64,000 nucleotides of DNA, taken from NCBI GenBank assembly GCA_029641185.1, contig JAPWGK010000009.1, positions 322,501-386,500 of the forward strand, written 5' to 3'. Below are positions 22,605-33,772 of the stretch, piece by piece; the stretch's first letter is position 1, and every line of letters starts with the position of its first letter. Source of the stretch: Pseudofabraea citricarpa (lineage: Eukaryota > Ascomycota > Leotiomycetes > Helotiales > Dermateaceae). Both the position numbers and the translations under genes were made by a program. The notes beneath the pieces are model-generated. The model was not told the DNA's origin and made no database searches. It worked only from the letters and a program-made list of their open reading frames with translations.

Positions 22605-24622
22605 TCACACGATCAGCACCTCTTCTAATTCATGGCACCCACAAGCAGGAGTTCCATAGACCAGCCTACCAACAATACGACCTGCTGAGATAACAAGTCC
22701 TACACCATTTGGCAGCGATCGCTCAAGCCAAAGGCCGGGGATGCGGTAGATTTGGGCGCACTGGCCTGGGTCCGTCCATATCCCTATCCGAAAACTGGAC
22801 ACTTTCTGGCATATTTTGCAGCATACCGAAGCTAGAGCGTCTTTATCCTTGCCGTGGTATTTTGGAGCGACCTTCGCTCCAAACCGCAAACGTGAGTCTG
22901 CACCAATTACTGCCGGCTTATCGAGACCTATCAATTTCATCAGCTCTTTGAATATGGAAGAGTCTCCGGCAAATGGTATTGTTGAAAGTATCTCTTCAAG
23001 CTGATCCATATCCTTGGTATCAAGTGTACTCATATAGCTCCCGTCCGGCTTATACTTGCCATTCTGTAAGGCGATGCCCCCTGGTGACAAGCTAAGGTCG
23101 TGATCTTGGTCAATGTACAGCCGAGCGATGGTGTTTGTAAACTCCTCGGGATTAGCCGCTGTATTCTGGACAACTTTTCGTACTACGGTTTCAAAGTCTT
23201 CGAAAGACTGGTACTGCCACTCGGTGAGAATTCCAATAGGCTCTAGCAATGGCATTATATGGTTATCACGTATAATTCCCGAGTTGGTTGCTGGTCGCCT
23301 TTCTCCTCGTAGTGTCCATATCTCAGGCCTCATGTGTTCGTGACCCCTAAGCCAAGACACACTCATTGTTTCCGATTCTCCGCATGGTGCTAATAGAAGT
23401 GGCGTATAGTCACTCTTGCTCAGCGACTTCCAGGCTGCTAGCTTGCATGCCTCAGCAGGAGTTAAATCAAGTAAGCTGTCGCCAAGATCTAATCCAAGGA
23501 GCACATTAATTGCAGTGAAACGATCACCGTATGTTCGACATTTCTTCTCCGCTAGAATACTCATCGCCACCCCAAAAGAACATGTTTTATCATTCTTAAA
23601 GCCCAAGAGTCCCTTCCAAGTCTCCCAGCGGAAATGAGACACAGATTGAATTAGCTCCGAGAACTCGTCCGGTAATGTCTCAATCTGGATCAGGCCACGA
23701 GCATGTGCTATTTCCTTCAAGAACAGGGAATCCGAAGACTTGATGACGGTATAGTCCTTCGTAAGAAGATGCACAATGTGGCTATGAGCATATTCTAAGC
23801 ACACCCACATGCGCTCAAACCACTCTGACTCAAAAAATATCTTGAGATAATCTATAAGCTCCTTGGCGTTGGTTTTCTGGCCTCCACTTATTACGTGACG
23901 TCCTAAGCTCTTCATTATAAGTTCTAACCCGTGCACGCAGTCGTCTGGAACATCATCCAAATGCATCAAAGCAGAGGGAGCCAATGAAAATATGTCGGGT
24001 AAGTAAACCAGAATTCTCTGCTGCACGGTAGACTGCCATTGCGGAATGCTGATATAGTCATGCCATATTTCGACATCTTGCCCATACGCTTTAGTCGCTG
24101 CTAGTAATACACGGAATGGAATGTTGACCACATGCGTTGCAGCTTCTTGGTCACTGTATAGACCGTTCAAGTAGGCGTTGGCTACTTTTTGGTGCCAAGC
24201 GTGTGAGATAGCTATGAAAGGCTTCTCAACATTCCTAACGCATTCGTAATGATAATTATGTATTCGTAGCTCAATATTAGGAAATGAGCCAGACTGCGTT
24301 GATGTTGAACTGTCCCACGGGTCTTCTCCGGGAGCTGCTAGCGATATCGTTCGGATCAGAAGATCGGTAGCAGCATTTATAGGTGCCTGGCATATCATGC
24401 AAGAAGTATCCAGATCACCTGTCCAGAGACAACGCAGGATGTCTCTTGTTCGGATCTGCCTCGGTTGCTCGCTACCCACATGGATAACGAGCGAACATTT
24501 GAGCGGTTGGTCGTCGTAGTCTCCGCAATCTACAATGAAGTATAGTCAGAAATAGTTAGACTGCTCTTGAGGTTTAAAACGTTACCTGCCTCCGCTAGTA
24601 TAGCGGGTACATCGGGGCCCAT
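22605..24622 (-). CDS. HET-domain-like protein (heterokaryon incompatibility family)
   Basis: Two exons (24622-24586 and 24529-22605) give 653 residues. The 37-nt first exon encodes MGPDVPAILAEA and is needed because the long frame itself has no nearby ATG. The 56-bp intron has GTAACG, CTAAC and TAG, and the phase is correct. HET-type signatures are present in the expected order: FIAISHAW (block 1), IWHDYISIPQW (block 2, an altered form of the usual W-D-x-x-C-I-x-Q), SEWFERMWVCLEYAHS (block 3), and later GDRFTAINVLLG. The HET domain is TIR-related and drives incompatibility cell death in several ascomycetes. The Cys usual in block 2 is replaced (DYISIPQ), so activity is uncertain. Its 5' side faces a histidine-phosphatase gene 233 bp away. 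Confidence 0.75.
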
Positions 24623-24855
24623 ACTTAATCTTGCTCCAGTTATACTTCGCAAAACAGGGCGAGATAAATCCGAGGAAATAGTAAGTTAGCTGTATACCAT
24701 GGATGAGGAAGATTAGGAAGATTACGATTAGATACCCAATACGCCTTCACGTCATGAGCTGACAGTCATGTGATATACCCCTCATTAGGAAGGTCTTCAA
24801 CAAAATCCAAAGACGTTAAAACCCGAGGTTCCTCTTGAGCATCGCTGTAACAATA

Positions 24856-25885
24856 ATGAATCAGTCACAGAGCAAAAGAGCTTCCAGTGGCATCAAATAC
24901 ATAGCGCTCGGAGGGTATTTTGAGCACTATGATGAACCGCCAGGTCCAGATTTTCGAGCAGTAAGAATTCAAATCGCTTGAACGCCATTTCTTTTCTAAC
25001 ATGTAGGATGAGACAACATCCCCCGGTCTTGGACTAATTAATCGATCCTATAGCACCGATGACTCCTTCGATGTAGACCGCACGAAAACTCAGTGGGAGC
25101 GCTTCGTATACTTCCTCTCTCATCAGAACCAGATAGCTCCGCAGAAAGCCCAATATAAATTATTTTATCTGACCCGACATGGGCAGGGCTATCACAACAT
25201 CATGGAGTCTGCTGTCGGAAGACAAGAATGGGAGGTAAGTCATAGCCGTATCCTGAGTACACATTCCGTTTCTAACCTTACGTTCAAGTCTTACTGGGCC
25301 CGTCTTGACGGTAATGATACAATGACGTGGGCTGATTCCCGATTGACAGCAGAAGGGATTCGCCAGGCCCAAACTGTGAATGCATTCTGGCGAGATGCCT
25401 TTTTGAACTGTAACGTTCCGCCGCCAGAAAAATACTACGCAAGCCCTCTGGCTCGCTGTCTTGAAACGGCCAGAATTAACTTTGCCGGGCTAGACTTTCC
25501 GCAAGATCGACCATTCAAGCCGGTTGTTCGAGAGCTGCTACGTGAGCGTCTAGGAGTACACACATGCGATCGACGAAGCACCCGTTCCTGGATCCGGCAT
25601 TCATATCCGGACTACGAAATAGATCCAGACTTGACGGAAGAAGACGAACTTTGGTCACCCGATAAACGAGAGTCGTTCGAAGAGCAGGTGGATAGGACTA
25701 AACAGGTTCTGGATGATATATTCAGTAGCGAGCCTAAAACAATCATCTCGTTCGAGGTGCACTCGGGAACAATTCATGCTCTATACGCGGCTACTCAGCA
25801 CAAGGACATATGGGTTAAAACCGGAGCTGTCGTCCCCATTCTCATTAAGGCGGAGTTCTTGGAGGATGAAACTGAGCTAGGATAA
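24856..25885 (+). CDS. Histidine phosphatase / phosphoglycerate mutase-like protein
   Basis: Three exons (24856-24960, 25007-25234, 25289-25885) with introns of 46 and 54 bp, all in phase 0, give 309 residues. The RHG catalytic motif is LTRHGQGYHN (about residue 88). ASPLARCLETA holds the second conserved Arg, and the distal His is in VHSGTIHAL. This arrangement matches the fungal phosphoglycerate-mutase-like group that includes yeast Pmu1 and fission yeast SPAC5H10.03, whose substrates are poorly known. It is probably a cytosolic phosphatase rather than a glycolytic mutase. Its start is divergent from the HET-like gene, so the two could share a promoter. Confidence 0.88.
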
Positions 25886-26700
25886 TCAGAACTACAAAAT
25901 AGCAGCTTATCAAGTACAGCTTGAGGCCTGCAGAAACGAAGTCTCTTTATTCCACTACACTTAATATTGTCATGAATGTCTCCTTCGCTGTAGGTCTCGT
26001 ATAAGTCGAGAAGACAATTTCGCAAAGTTCAGGAGAAATTATCTAAAATATGGTTGAGGGCTCATAGTTTAGTGTGCTCCCATTAGTCCTGAACGACTTC
26101 TAAAAGAGAAATTATGTTGATAACATGATAATACCACAAGACAATATCAAAATTATCTTCCATTAGAAGTTTGTTTATCTACAGTTAACCAGATTTACAT
26201 CATGATACCAATAAATTGGTTAAATGTGTCGCTAAATAAATGGTTGCGCGAAGGAAGCAATTTTTGTTGGTCCCGAGGGTCTTTCACTGATTTCTAGAGT
26301 AATCCTAACATGTGTGCGTCACTTAAAAACTCAAGAATTATATTTTGTTCTTTCCGCATAGATCATTGTATAATCAGAACTGTTTCCAATTCGTAGCACT
26401 TTCAAGCCAAAGAAAACATCAATAAGCGATGTCGCTTATTTGCTACGGGCTTGCCATGAAACTTGCAATTTTAAAGACAGTGAATTCTTCTTAATCAAAG
26501 CTTGAGTAATTATGATATGTAGGTTTATATTCACCTTCAAGAATAGCTGATTAAGGATAAACCGACAAAGACGGATAGGATTATGATAAGGCTGGTGCGC
26601 TAGTACTCTTTCCGTTGAATGCCCTTGTTTACCTGCTCTTGCTACACACAACTTTAATTAAATCCACTACTGTCACATACCTTTACATCAGACAGTAACT
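25886..26700. other. Spacer downstream of the phosphatase gene
   Basis: 815 bp, AT-rich, with no supported gene. The last 100-200 bp should be the promoter of the small membrane-protein gene. Confidence 0.4.
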
Positions 26701-27501
26701 ATGCCGTCGCAAACGCATGTCCGCGATATTAATGAGGGTAACTCCCTATCTCCAGATGCACAGTCAGGAGCCTCCATATTCAAGTCCGATCTCTCCCCGT
26801 TCCAGCTCCCCACCACAGGCAAACCTCCGCCGTACACGTACTCGAATCAGCGAACCACTACCGTTGATATGTCTGATAGCAGCGTAGACCTTGAGTTGGC
26901 CGAGCTTGGCAACTCGGCGCCTGTTCGAAACCCTCTGCCAAATCAGAGCTTCCAACGTGCTTATCTGAGCGAACTCGCCAACAACGACAAATTGAAGCGC
27001 GCGTTGAAAGAGACAAAGACGCAGCTACACGAGATGCAAATTAAGTATGCATCCAAGCCCGCACCAGTTTTTGTCTACCTTACGGTTATCCTGCTTCTGG
27101 TTGTTCTGTTCCTGGTTGTCGTCAATTCATGGCCAACACTTCATGGCAAGGCCTCGCCCACTGCTCAAGTACGCGATCCAACTACCAGGTATTTATTTTC
27201 CTCCAACCTCGATGACATGATACTAATAGCCTTGTACCCAATACACAATACGAACGAAATCCTCTTCACGGCCCAGCTTTATCCCATGTTTATTCTGTGC
27301 GTAAGTGTTATTGCAATATTCAACTACTAATCACCTCCATCCCTTGGAATTTGTGCTGGCGCTCGAAGGTACAATCCACTTGCTAGCGAGATATACGCAA
27401 TAGCCAGTGGCTCGTTCCAGAAGACCTTCAAGAGCTACTTCTCCGACAGCCCCACCACCAATCCAACATTTCCTCTTCGCGAAGATCTTGTGCCATCTTG
27501 A
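26701..27501 (+). CDS. Small single-pass membrane protein of unknown function
   Basis: Exon 1 (26701-27188) is clear: a Pro/Ser-rich N terminus (about 1-85), a charged helix (about 88-115) that could form a short coiled coil, and one strong membrane segment at about 122-141 (VYLTVILLLVVLFLVVV). I join it to 27369-27501, which adds the tail RYNPLASEIYAIASGSF and more (44 codons) in the right phase, for 206 residues. The intervening 180 bp starts GTATTT and ends AAG. It may contain a further small exon, so the internal structure is less certain than the ends. No signal peptide is seen. The topology suggests a cytosolic N terminus and a roughly 60-residue lumenal or outer tail. Family not recognised. 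Confidence 0.5.
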
Positions 27502-28634
27502 GCAGAAATTGTCCTTTACAAGCTGAGCGAGAAGAACAGTTGGTCAGTCTTAAGCCTTGAGTTGATCCTCAATGACCACGGGAGGTAATTTGAGACAGAT
27601 TGTAATTTGTATTCATTTTGACCTTGATCAACAATCTTGTGTTTCGGAAGAAAAGAAACACCAACGAAGTGAGCATCCAACAAAGCACTACTAGAAGCCG
27701 TTATTCATGAAAGAAGCCATAGCAAATCGAGTAAAGGAAACCCGTCTTGCCTAAAAAACACAATAAAATTTGCATCGCGACCTAATCCACCCATACATTA
27801 AAGTGTCTATGCCTTAACATATCTCCCGACTCGTCGAACTGTAAAAAGGATACCCAACTTGCCAAGCACCGGAAAAGAAAGCCCTCGAGTTTATTCGACA
27901 AGTTGGAGAAACTCCACAATTTAAATTCATGATAATCAACAAAATCTACACTGCGTCTTGTCCTCTCTCCCCTTGAAGTAGATCAAATCTGAACTCCTTT
28001 TATTAACTTCTTCCGCAGATGTATTTTTATTATACCAAGCCGAGCGTTATTACGAAGGAAGTAAGAACTTCAAAACGTAAGAAGAATAGATCCGAGCCCA
28101 GAGGCAAGCTTTTACGTCTAACCATGACCTTAATTCGCAAATAAGCAAGACCATTCCGTATTACGCCACTTCTCCCCTGAGCAAGTTTCGCTTACGCCAC
28201 AACAGCTACCAATATTACGCGACGACTGCTAACCTCCTGACTAATCAAGAATCCCTACCCTCGACCCTGGAAACCACAACAAGTAACCATCAAGGTGAAG
28301 CCAAAAAAAGGAGAAAGAAGGGGCACAAGGTATCGAATCAAGGAGAGGGGGAAATTTGGAGATGAGATAAAACCGTACAAATAAGAGTATCCTGCTCAAA
28401 TCTCCCTCTACCTTCTCAAAGACGAAAATAAATTAAGTGCGTGGTCTTGGGCTTGGATTTTGTATCAAACTCAAACTTGCTCAAATCCCTCTCTTACTAC
28501 CTCTCCCTCGCTCACAGACCAGAGCACGAATTTCCACCGCAGTAATGAAAACATAATTAAAGACCCTCCCCTTCCTTCTCATCCTCAAAAAGCCAGAATC
28601 CCAAGAAGAATTCCCACCTTCCAAGCCAAACACA
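27502..28634. other. Gene-free spacer before the F-box-like gene
   Basis: 1.1 kb with no supported gene. The right part (about 28260-28634) is Pro/Ser-codon-like and low in complexity, and is most likely the 5' leader of the next gene. Confidence 0.35.
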
Positions 28635-29314
28635 ATGTCGGTCCAACTCCAACCCCACCGCAACAACCACAACCAAAGCCTACAACAGACAAAATTCCAA
28701 ATCAACAACCTCCCGCTGGAACTCTACCTGGAAATTCTATCACATCTCTCATCCTTCTCGGAAACGCTCTCCCCCTCACAAGAAACCGCCCATCTGCCAC
28801 TCCACCTCCCCTTCTCGGCACCTCTGTTCCACAACTCTCTCTTATTCACATTCTCATGCCTCGATATCTTGCGGCGGTTCGCAGGGTGCTTTGATCGGGG
28901 GAGGGATGTGAGGAGGGTGAGGATCTTGTACGATAGCGCCGACGACGAGGGACGATCGGGAGAAAGAAAGGAGGAGAGGAGCATGGAAAAGAAGAAGGGG
29001 GATTGGGTGTTTGTGCTTTTTGAATGTTTCGAGTAAGTTCTTTCTTTCCCACTCTTGTCTTTTCTTCTCTTTCTTGTTTCTGCCAAAGGAGAGATGATTG
29101 AAGTGAAAATAGGAAATTAGAAGAAATTACTTTTGTAAAGACGATGGAGATGAAAGATGGAGACTGCTCCGAAGATGAAGAGAGGTGGTGGCAGGATATT
29201 AAGAGTGCAGTGAGGGAAGGTTTGAGTATGAGAAGCCAGATGGGTGGAGTTGTAATGTTAAAAGTAGAGAATGGCAACGGATGGGGCAAGGAAGAGAAAA
29301 TAGTGTATACGTGA
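28635..29314 (+). CDS. F-box-like protein, uncharacterised
   Basis: Two exons (28635-29032 and 29113-29314) give 199 residues. The intron starts GTAAGT exactly at what would otherwise be an immediate stop (GAG TAA) and ends AATAG, and the new frame is open for 67 codons with an acidic, Trp-containing stretch (EERWWQDIKSAV). Residues about 23-40 (INNLPLELYLEILSHLSS) fit the start of an F-box, the helix that docks on Skp1 in SCF ubiquitin ligases. No leucine-rich or WD repeats follow, so the protein would be a short F-box protein. The middle is basic and low in complexity. It could be a species-limited gene. Confidence 0.5.
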
Positions 29315-29562
29315 ATGAAAAGCGAGTTGGCAAGGAAGAGTAGAACACGAATACGGATGAGTAGAAACAAAAAAAAGGAACAGAAACATTTTAATCCCAA
29401 ATTCTAATGTCTTTCTTTCTATAGTACCAGAAAGACGTGTAAAAAAAACATACGCAGAAAAGAAGAGAAAAAACGCCAATTTACCAATGCAAACATAATC
29501 CCCTCCCATCCTTCTCTCCTCTCTTTCATCTCTGAAATTCGTGGGCTTAATATACATTCCGT

Positions 29563-30447
29563 CTATTTATTATGGATGATGAAGTTCCGCAAACTATCCC
29601 AGTGGTCGCTCTGTACATAGATGTAGTCCATGCTACTTCGGAGTCCACTCTGGACAGTATCTGGATGCCATCGGAAGAGGTACATAACTGCTCCCCAACT
29701 GGCTGCTGCGAAGACGGGCCACGCGTTGTATTCGATCTTCTTTTGTAATTCGGCCGTGCGGATGATTCCCGTCGAGGGTCGCACGGATAGGAGAGCCAGA
29801 GAGAGAACGACTCTCGCGAAGACTGCAAATCGTGAGCCTGGGTTCAATACGGACTGTGTGGAGACTCTTACCAAAGATCACTATCTGTTTGCTAACAGAT
29901 GAGACATGACCTCTCTTCGAGCGCCGTCCAAAGACAAAGTAGCCACCTAATAGACCTGAAATCAAAGTATCATACCTCCCTGTTTATTGAATCAGCACGG
30001 CTTCCCACAAACACCATCCACCAGATGGAATGAATTACCTTCCTTTCCCGGTGTTCCTCCAAAATGCTTCAGCAGCAACATGGTCGTCTTATATATGGTA
30101 GCGTATTTCGCTAGGTTCTGCGCATGCGTCCTCGTCGCACGGTAGATGAGGTATAACTTCTCCTGAACCGTTCCTGACCGAAAGAGAAAGATCATCCTGT
30201 ATCCCTATCAGTTTCGGCGTAGTTTCGACTCAGTTGGAGAGAGGACGTACACCAGCGCATGTGGGAATCGCACTTTACACCCGTACACCGCGCCATTGCG
30301 AGCAGCCTTGACAACAGCGAGTATATCTGCATATTTCGGATCGAGAATCACACTTTCGAGTGCTTTCTATGATAGCGCACACGTCAGCACAAGTTGGAGT
30401 CGTAAATGTTTTGCACACCGTACCTGGATTGCCTGGACATTCGACAT
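29563..30447 (-). CDS. Peroxisomal membrane protein 4 (PMP24/PXMP4) family
   Basis: Five exons (30447-30424, 30366-30251, 30196-30039, 29979-29872, 29822-29563) give 221 residues, matching the length of the family. Conserved blocks appear in order across the junctions: KAARNGAVYGCKVRFPHALV, then MIFLFRSG, YRATRTHAQNLAKYA (the hallmark RATRTHA-x-NL), SGLLGGYFVFG, VFARVVLSLA, and FAAASWGAVMYLFRWHP near the end. PXMP4 is a multi-pass peroxisomal membrane protein distantly related to Tim17/Tim22. Its molecular role is unsettled. The first exon encodes only eight residues (MSNVQAIQ), so a search of unspliced frames would miss the start. Divergent from RPF2. Confidence 0.92.
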
Positions 30448-31282
30448 GGCGATGATGGAATTCGACCTCGGCTACTTTTTTATCGGAACAAAGAGGGCGA
30501 CAGGATCCTTTGCACCTCAAGATTGGTAGAAGAGAAGGGAGGGAAAGCCTTATCGAGGTATCCACATCGGTCGCAGTGTTGATATGTCTTAGAAAAGATC
30601 GTGGGGTTCAGATGGTGACGGGACAGGAATGAGAGAGCATCGATATGGACATGGTCGTGTTCGGCACGAGGTTCAGTTGGCTGGTCGCGGCGGGACTGGC
30701 ACTTGATTTCCCCAGATCTCGGCATCGGAACAACATTTGGCATGTGAGATACCGCAGTACCTGATAACTGCCTTAGGCAAGCATGATCAGATGATTGATT
30801 ATATAAGGCGGATTTCAGTATTAACTTCACACCTCTCGAGCCACTCCAAGCACCCAGAAGGTGAGCTATGATGATACCAGAGATCTCAAATATATATACA
30901 ATATATAAATTGAATCTTTAAAACCTGAGTCAGATCAGGTTTACATGAAAGTCAAGAATTTCAAGAATCTTGTAACAGACCGACTACCTCTAGATTCATG
31001 ACGAATTACACAGCTACCTACTAAGGTTGGTACCCAAGTGCTTGTCTTCTCCATCCACCCACAAGTTTACAAAAACACCCAGTCCCGAGCTTTAGTGCAA
31101 ACAGTGCAAACTCGCGGCAGCGACCAGTCACAAGAGCTCAAGCAATCCGAAGACCCACTAAAAATAATTAGGCGGGGGACGATGATTATTTTCCATCAGT
31201 GCAACTTTTTCTCGAGCGAGTAGTTTACGATAACCAACCTGCACTCACTACCATACCGCAGCAGCCCATCTCCATATCCAGC
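30448..31282. other. Divergent promoter region, PMP24 and RPF2
   Basis: 835 bp with no supported gene. It includes a TA-rich run near 30886-30908. It serves both flanking 5' ends. Confidence 0.4.
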
Positions 31283-32321
31283 ATGTTGCGCCAAATGTAC
31301 GTATCCATTATCTGCGAAGCTACAGAAACTTCCCAAAATCTAATTGGCGTGCAGAAAACCCCGAAATGCGCGCTCCAAGAGAGCGCTCGATAAGAGAGCA
31401 CCCAAACCGATCGAGAACCCCAAGACGGCGCTCTTCCTCCGCGGCACATCATGTTCCCAGATCACACAGAATGCAATTACAGACCTGTACCAGCTGCGGA
31501 TCCCACTCGCCAAGAAGTTTACCAAGAAGAACGACATCCACCCGTTCGACGACGCTACTTCGCTCGAGTTCTTCAGCGAGAAGAACGATGCCGGCCTGAT
31601 GGTATTTGGGAGCAGCAACAAGAAGCGACCACACGCCATCACGCTCGTGCGCTGCTTTGCCCATAAGGTTCTCGATATGCTGGAGTTGAATCTCGACCCT
31701 GAGACCTTCCGCACGCTAGCTCAGTTCAAGAACAAGAAATGCGCCGTGGGCTTGAAGCCGATGATTTTGTTCTCCGGCACACCCTTCGAGAATCCCGTCA
31801 CGGATGAGTACTCCCTCGCTAAATCCTTCTTCACGGATTTCTTCAAGGGCGAGCCTGCAGACAAGGTTGATGTGGAGGGCTTGCAATATATCGTGTGCAT
31901 TTCAGCGCGCGATTCCGTTGATGCCGAAGAGGCGAAACCTTCTATCCATCTCAGAGTCTATCTTATCCGCACAAGGAAGAGCGGTCAGAAGTTACCTCGT
32001 GTTGAGGTCGAGGAGATGGGTCCTCGGATGGATTTCCGTGTTGGCAGAGTCAAGGAGGCAGATGAGAGTACCATGAAGGAGGCCCTACGAAGAGCACGCA
32101 CCAGTGCCGAGAGGCCAAAGAAGAATATCACTACGGATATTGTGGGTGATAAGATGGGTAGAATCCATCTGGGCAAGCAAGATCTCAAGGAGTTGCAGAC
32201 AAGAAAGATGAAGGGTCTCAAGAGGAGTAGAGATGTGGTTGACGAGAACGAAGACGAGGAGATGGAAGATGACGTGGTTAGTGAGGACGACGATTCGTCG
32301 AAGAAGCCCAGAAGGAAGTAG
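31283..32321 (+). CDS. RPF2: Ribosome production factor 2 (Brix domain)
   Basis: Two exons (31283-31296 and 31355-32321) give 326 residues. Exon 1 is only 14 nt (MLRQ plus two bases). The joined start, MLRQIKPRNARSKRALDKRA, is the expected Rpf2 N terminus. The Brix domain covers about residues 28-240, with KTALFLRGT, FTKKNDIHPFDD and LVRCFAHKVLDMLEL. The C terminus is lysine-rich and then acidic. In yeast, Rpf2 with Rrs1 recruits 5S rRNP (Rpl5, Rpl11, 5S rRNA) to the 60S precursor in the nucleolus. The 58-bp intron starts GTACGT and has a CTAAT branch site. Confidence 0.95.
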
Positions 32322-32986
32322 AGTGTGAGAACTGTTTCTTGGCATGGTATGGTGTCTGGCGTTTTAGAGTTGCTGCTTTGCTTGCAGATCAAAATGGACG
32401 GATGTATTCAATGTGCGGGTAAAGTTTTGACAATCAACGAGAATTCAAGAATATTATGAAGATGTGGTTATAAGCAAAGTAAGCATGGTTAGAAAGGTAG
32501 TTCTGCCACCACTTTCCTGTGTGGAAGGGGGTCACTTTCTATACAGAGCGCAATTTGGCATAAAGTCATTGGTTCATCTTTCAAACAAGTAAAGTCTTGA
32601 TAGCCAACAGGAATCCAAGGAATCTCGTGTGAATGCATGAGTAGAGTGAGTTTTATTGAAGAGGTTATCTATATTACTACAATTACTTCCCTGCGTCTCT
32701 CCATGTCAGGCATGAAGAATCTGAATCTACAGCAGCATTTGTAATAATCGAAAGGCAATTGGGCTCTCCCACAGAAAAATTGCTTCTCCATGGCCACATA
32801 GCCAAGCACCCCCTTCACCGCAGCCGCCCACAGCACAACGAGTGTGATAATTCCCTTCGTCTCTTTCTGATCCAATACAGTTATTCCAAAGTCTTCCCAA
32901 GTAACACTGCCAAGCAACATGGTATACCCTTAAAGGGAAACACAACATGCCGACTAGAGTTTTCATTGCGCTCGGTTCTTCCTGGT
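32322..32986. other. 3'-3' spacer between RPF2 and a BTB gene
   Basis: 665 bp between two convergent genes. No supported gene. Confidence 0.4.
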
Positions 32987-33772
32987 CTAGTCGTATATGT
33001 ACTTTCTCTGTTCCTCGCACAAATCCGTATCATCACCTGGTGCATGCTTATGGAATCGCTCGCAGAAATCGTCATCTAAGCCTTCGTACTCTTCGGTGAT
33101 ATAATGCAGAGCCAGATCATGGAGAACGTCTGAAGGAAGACTAACTCCGTCTTTGCGGAATTTGGCTGTGTCCGTATTTTCGATAAACAACATGATAATG
33201 ATCATGCGGAGGCTGCTTTCGCGTGAGGTGTTTTCGTAGACAAACTTGATAAGAGTGGCGGGAATCTTGACGCCTCGGCCTTCGTTTGACGAGATGAGGT
33301 AGATAGCGTCGGCGACATGATTTCTGAGCCTCGGAATCTGGTACTTCTCGCCGAGGATGTAGAGTTTGCTGAAGTACACGAGCGATGAGAGGTATGCGAC
33401 GTGGTCTTCAAAGTTGAATTCCTCGTACGTGAACTCAGCCGGATCTCTTGGGATGAAGATTCTATCGAGATAAATCCAGGTGATCATAGCTGAGACAGCT
33501 TGCAGGTCATCCTCTGAGAGCTTGATGACTCGATTTTCCGGATCCATCTGTTCAGGCTCGCACGCTGCGGTGAAGAATTCACTATGCGCACAGAGAAAGG
33601 TCTTGTGGACCATGATAGGTGTTTCGTCTCTACCGACAAGAAGCTTGATGGAAATATCCATTGAACTGCGCAACGTAAGTACAAAAGAAAGGTTTAAGAT
33701 TGAAAGGGTTCCTTACCCAAGTAAGCGCAATCGCTTCTTCTGTCCCTCTTTTGGTACAGGTGCCGACGCCAT
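32987..33772 (-). CDS. BTB/POZ domain protein (first of two related copies)
   Basis: Two exons (33772-33717 and 33665-32987) give 244 residues starting MASAPVPKEGQKK. The 51-bp intron starts GTAAGG and ends CAG. The BTB fold occupies about residues 20-125: IKLLVGRDETPIMVHKTFLC, then HSEFFTAACEP, then MITWIYLDRIF. Two blocks later, KLYILGEKYQIPRLRNHVAD marks the fungal BTB subtype in which no further domain follows. Such proteins are common in Pezizomycotina and may act as Cullin-3 adaptors or oligomerisation modules, but most are unstudied. A second member with the same LGEKYQIPRLRN block is at 49.2 kb. Confidence 0.85.

Noticed and set aside
28460..28894. Frame overlapping the F-box-like gene on the same strand
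   Set aside because: It runs in another phase and gives Pro/Thr-rich noise. The F-box-containing frame from 28635 explains the region.
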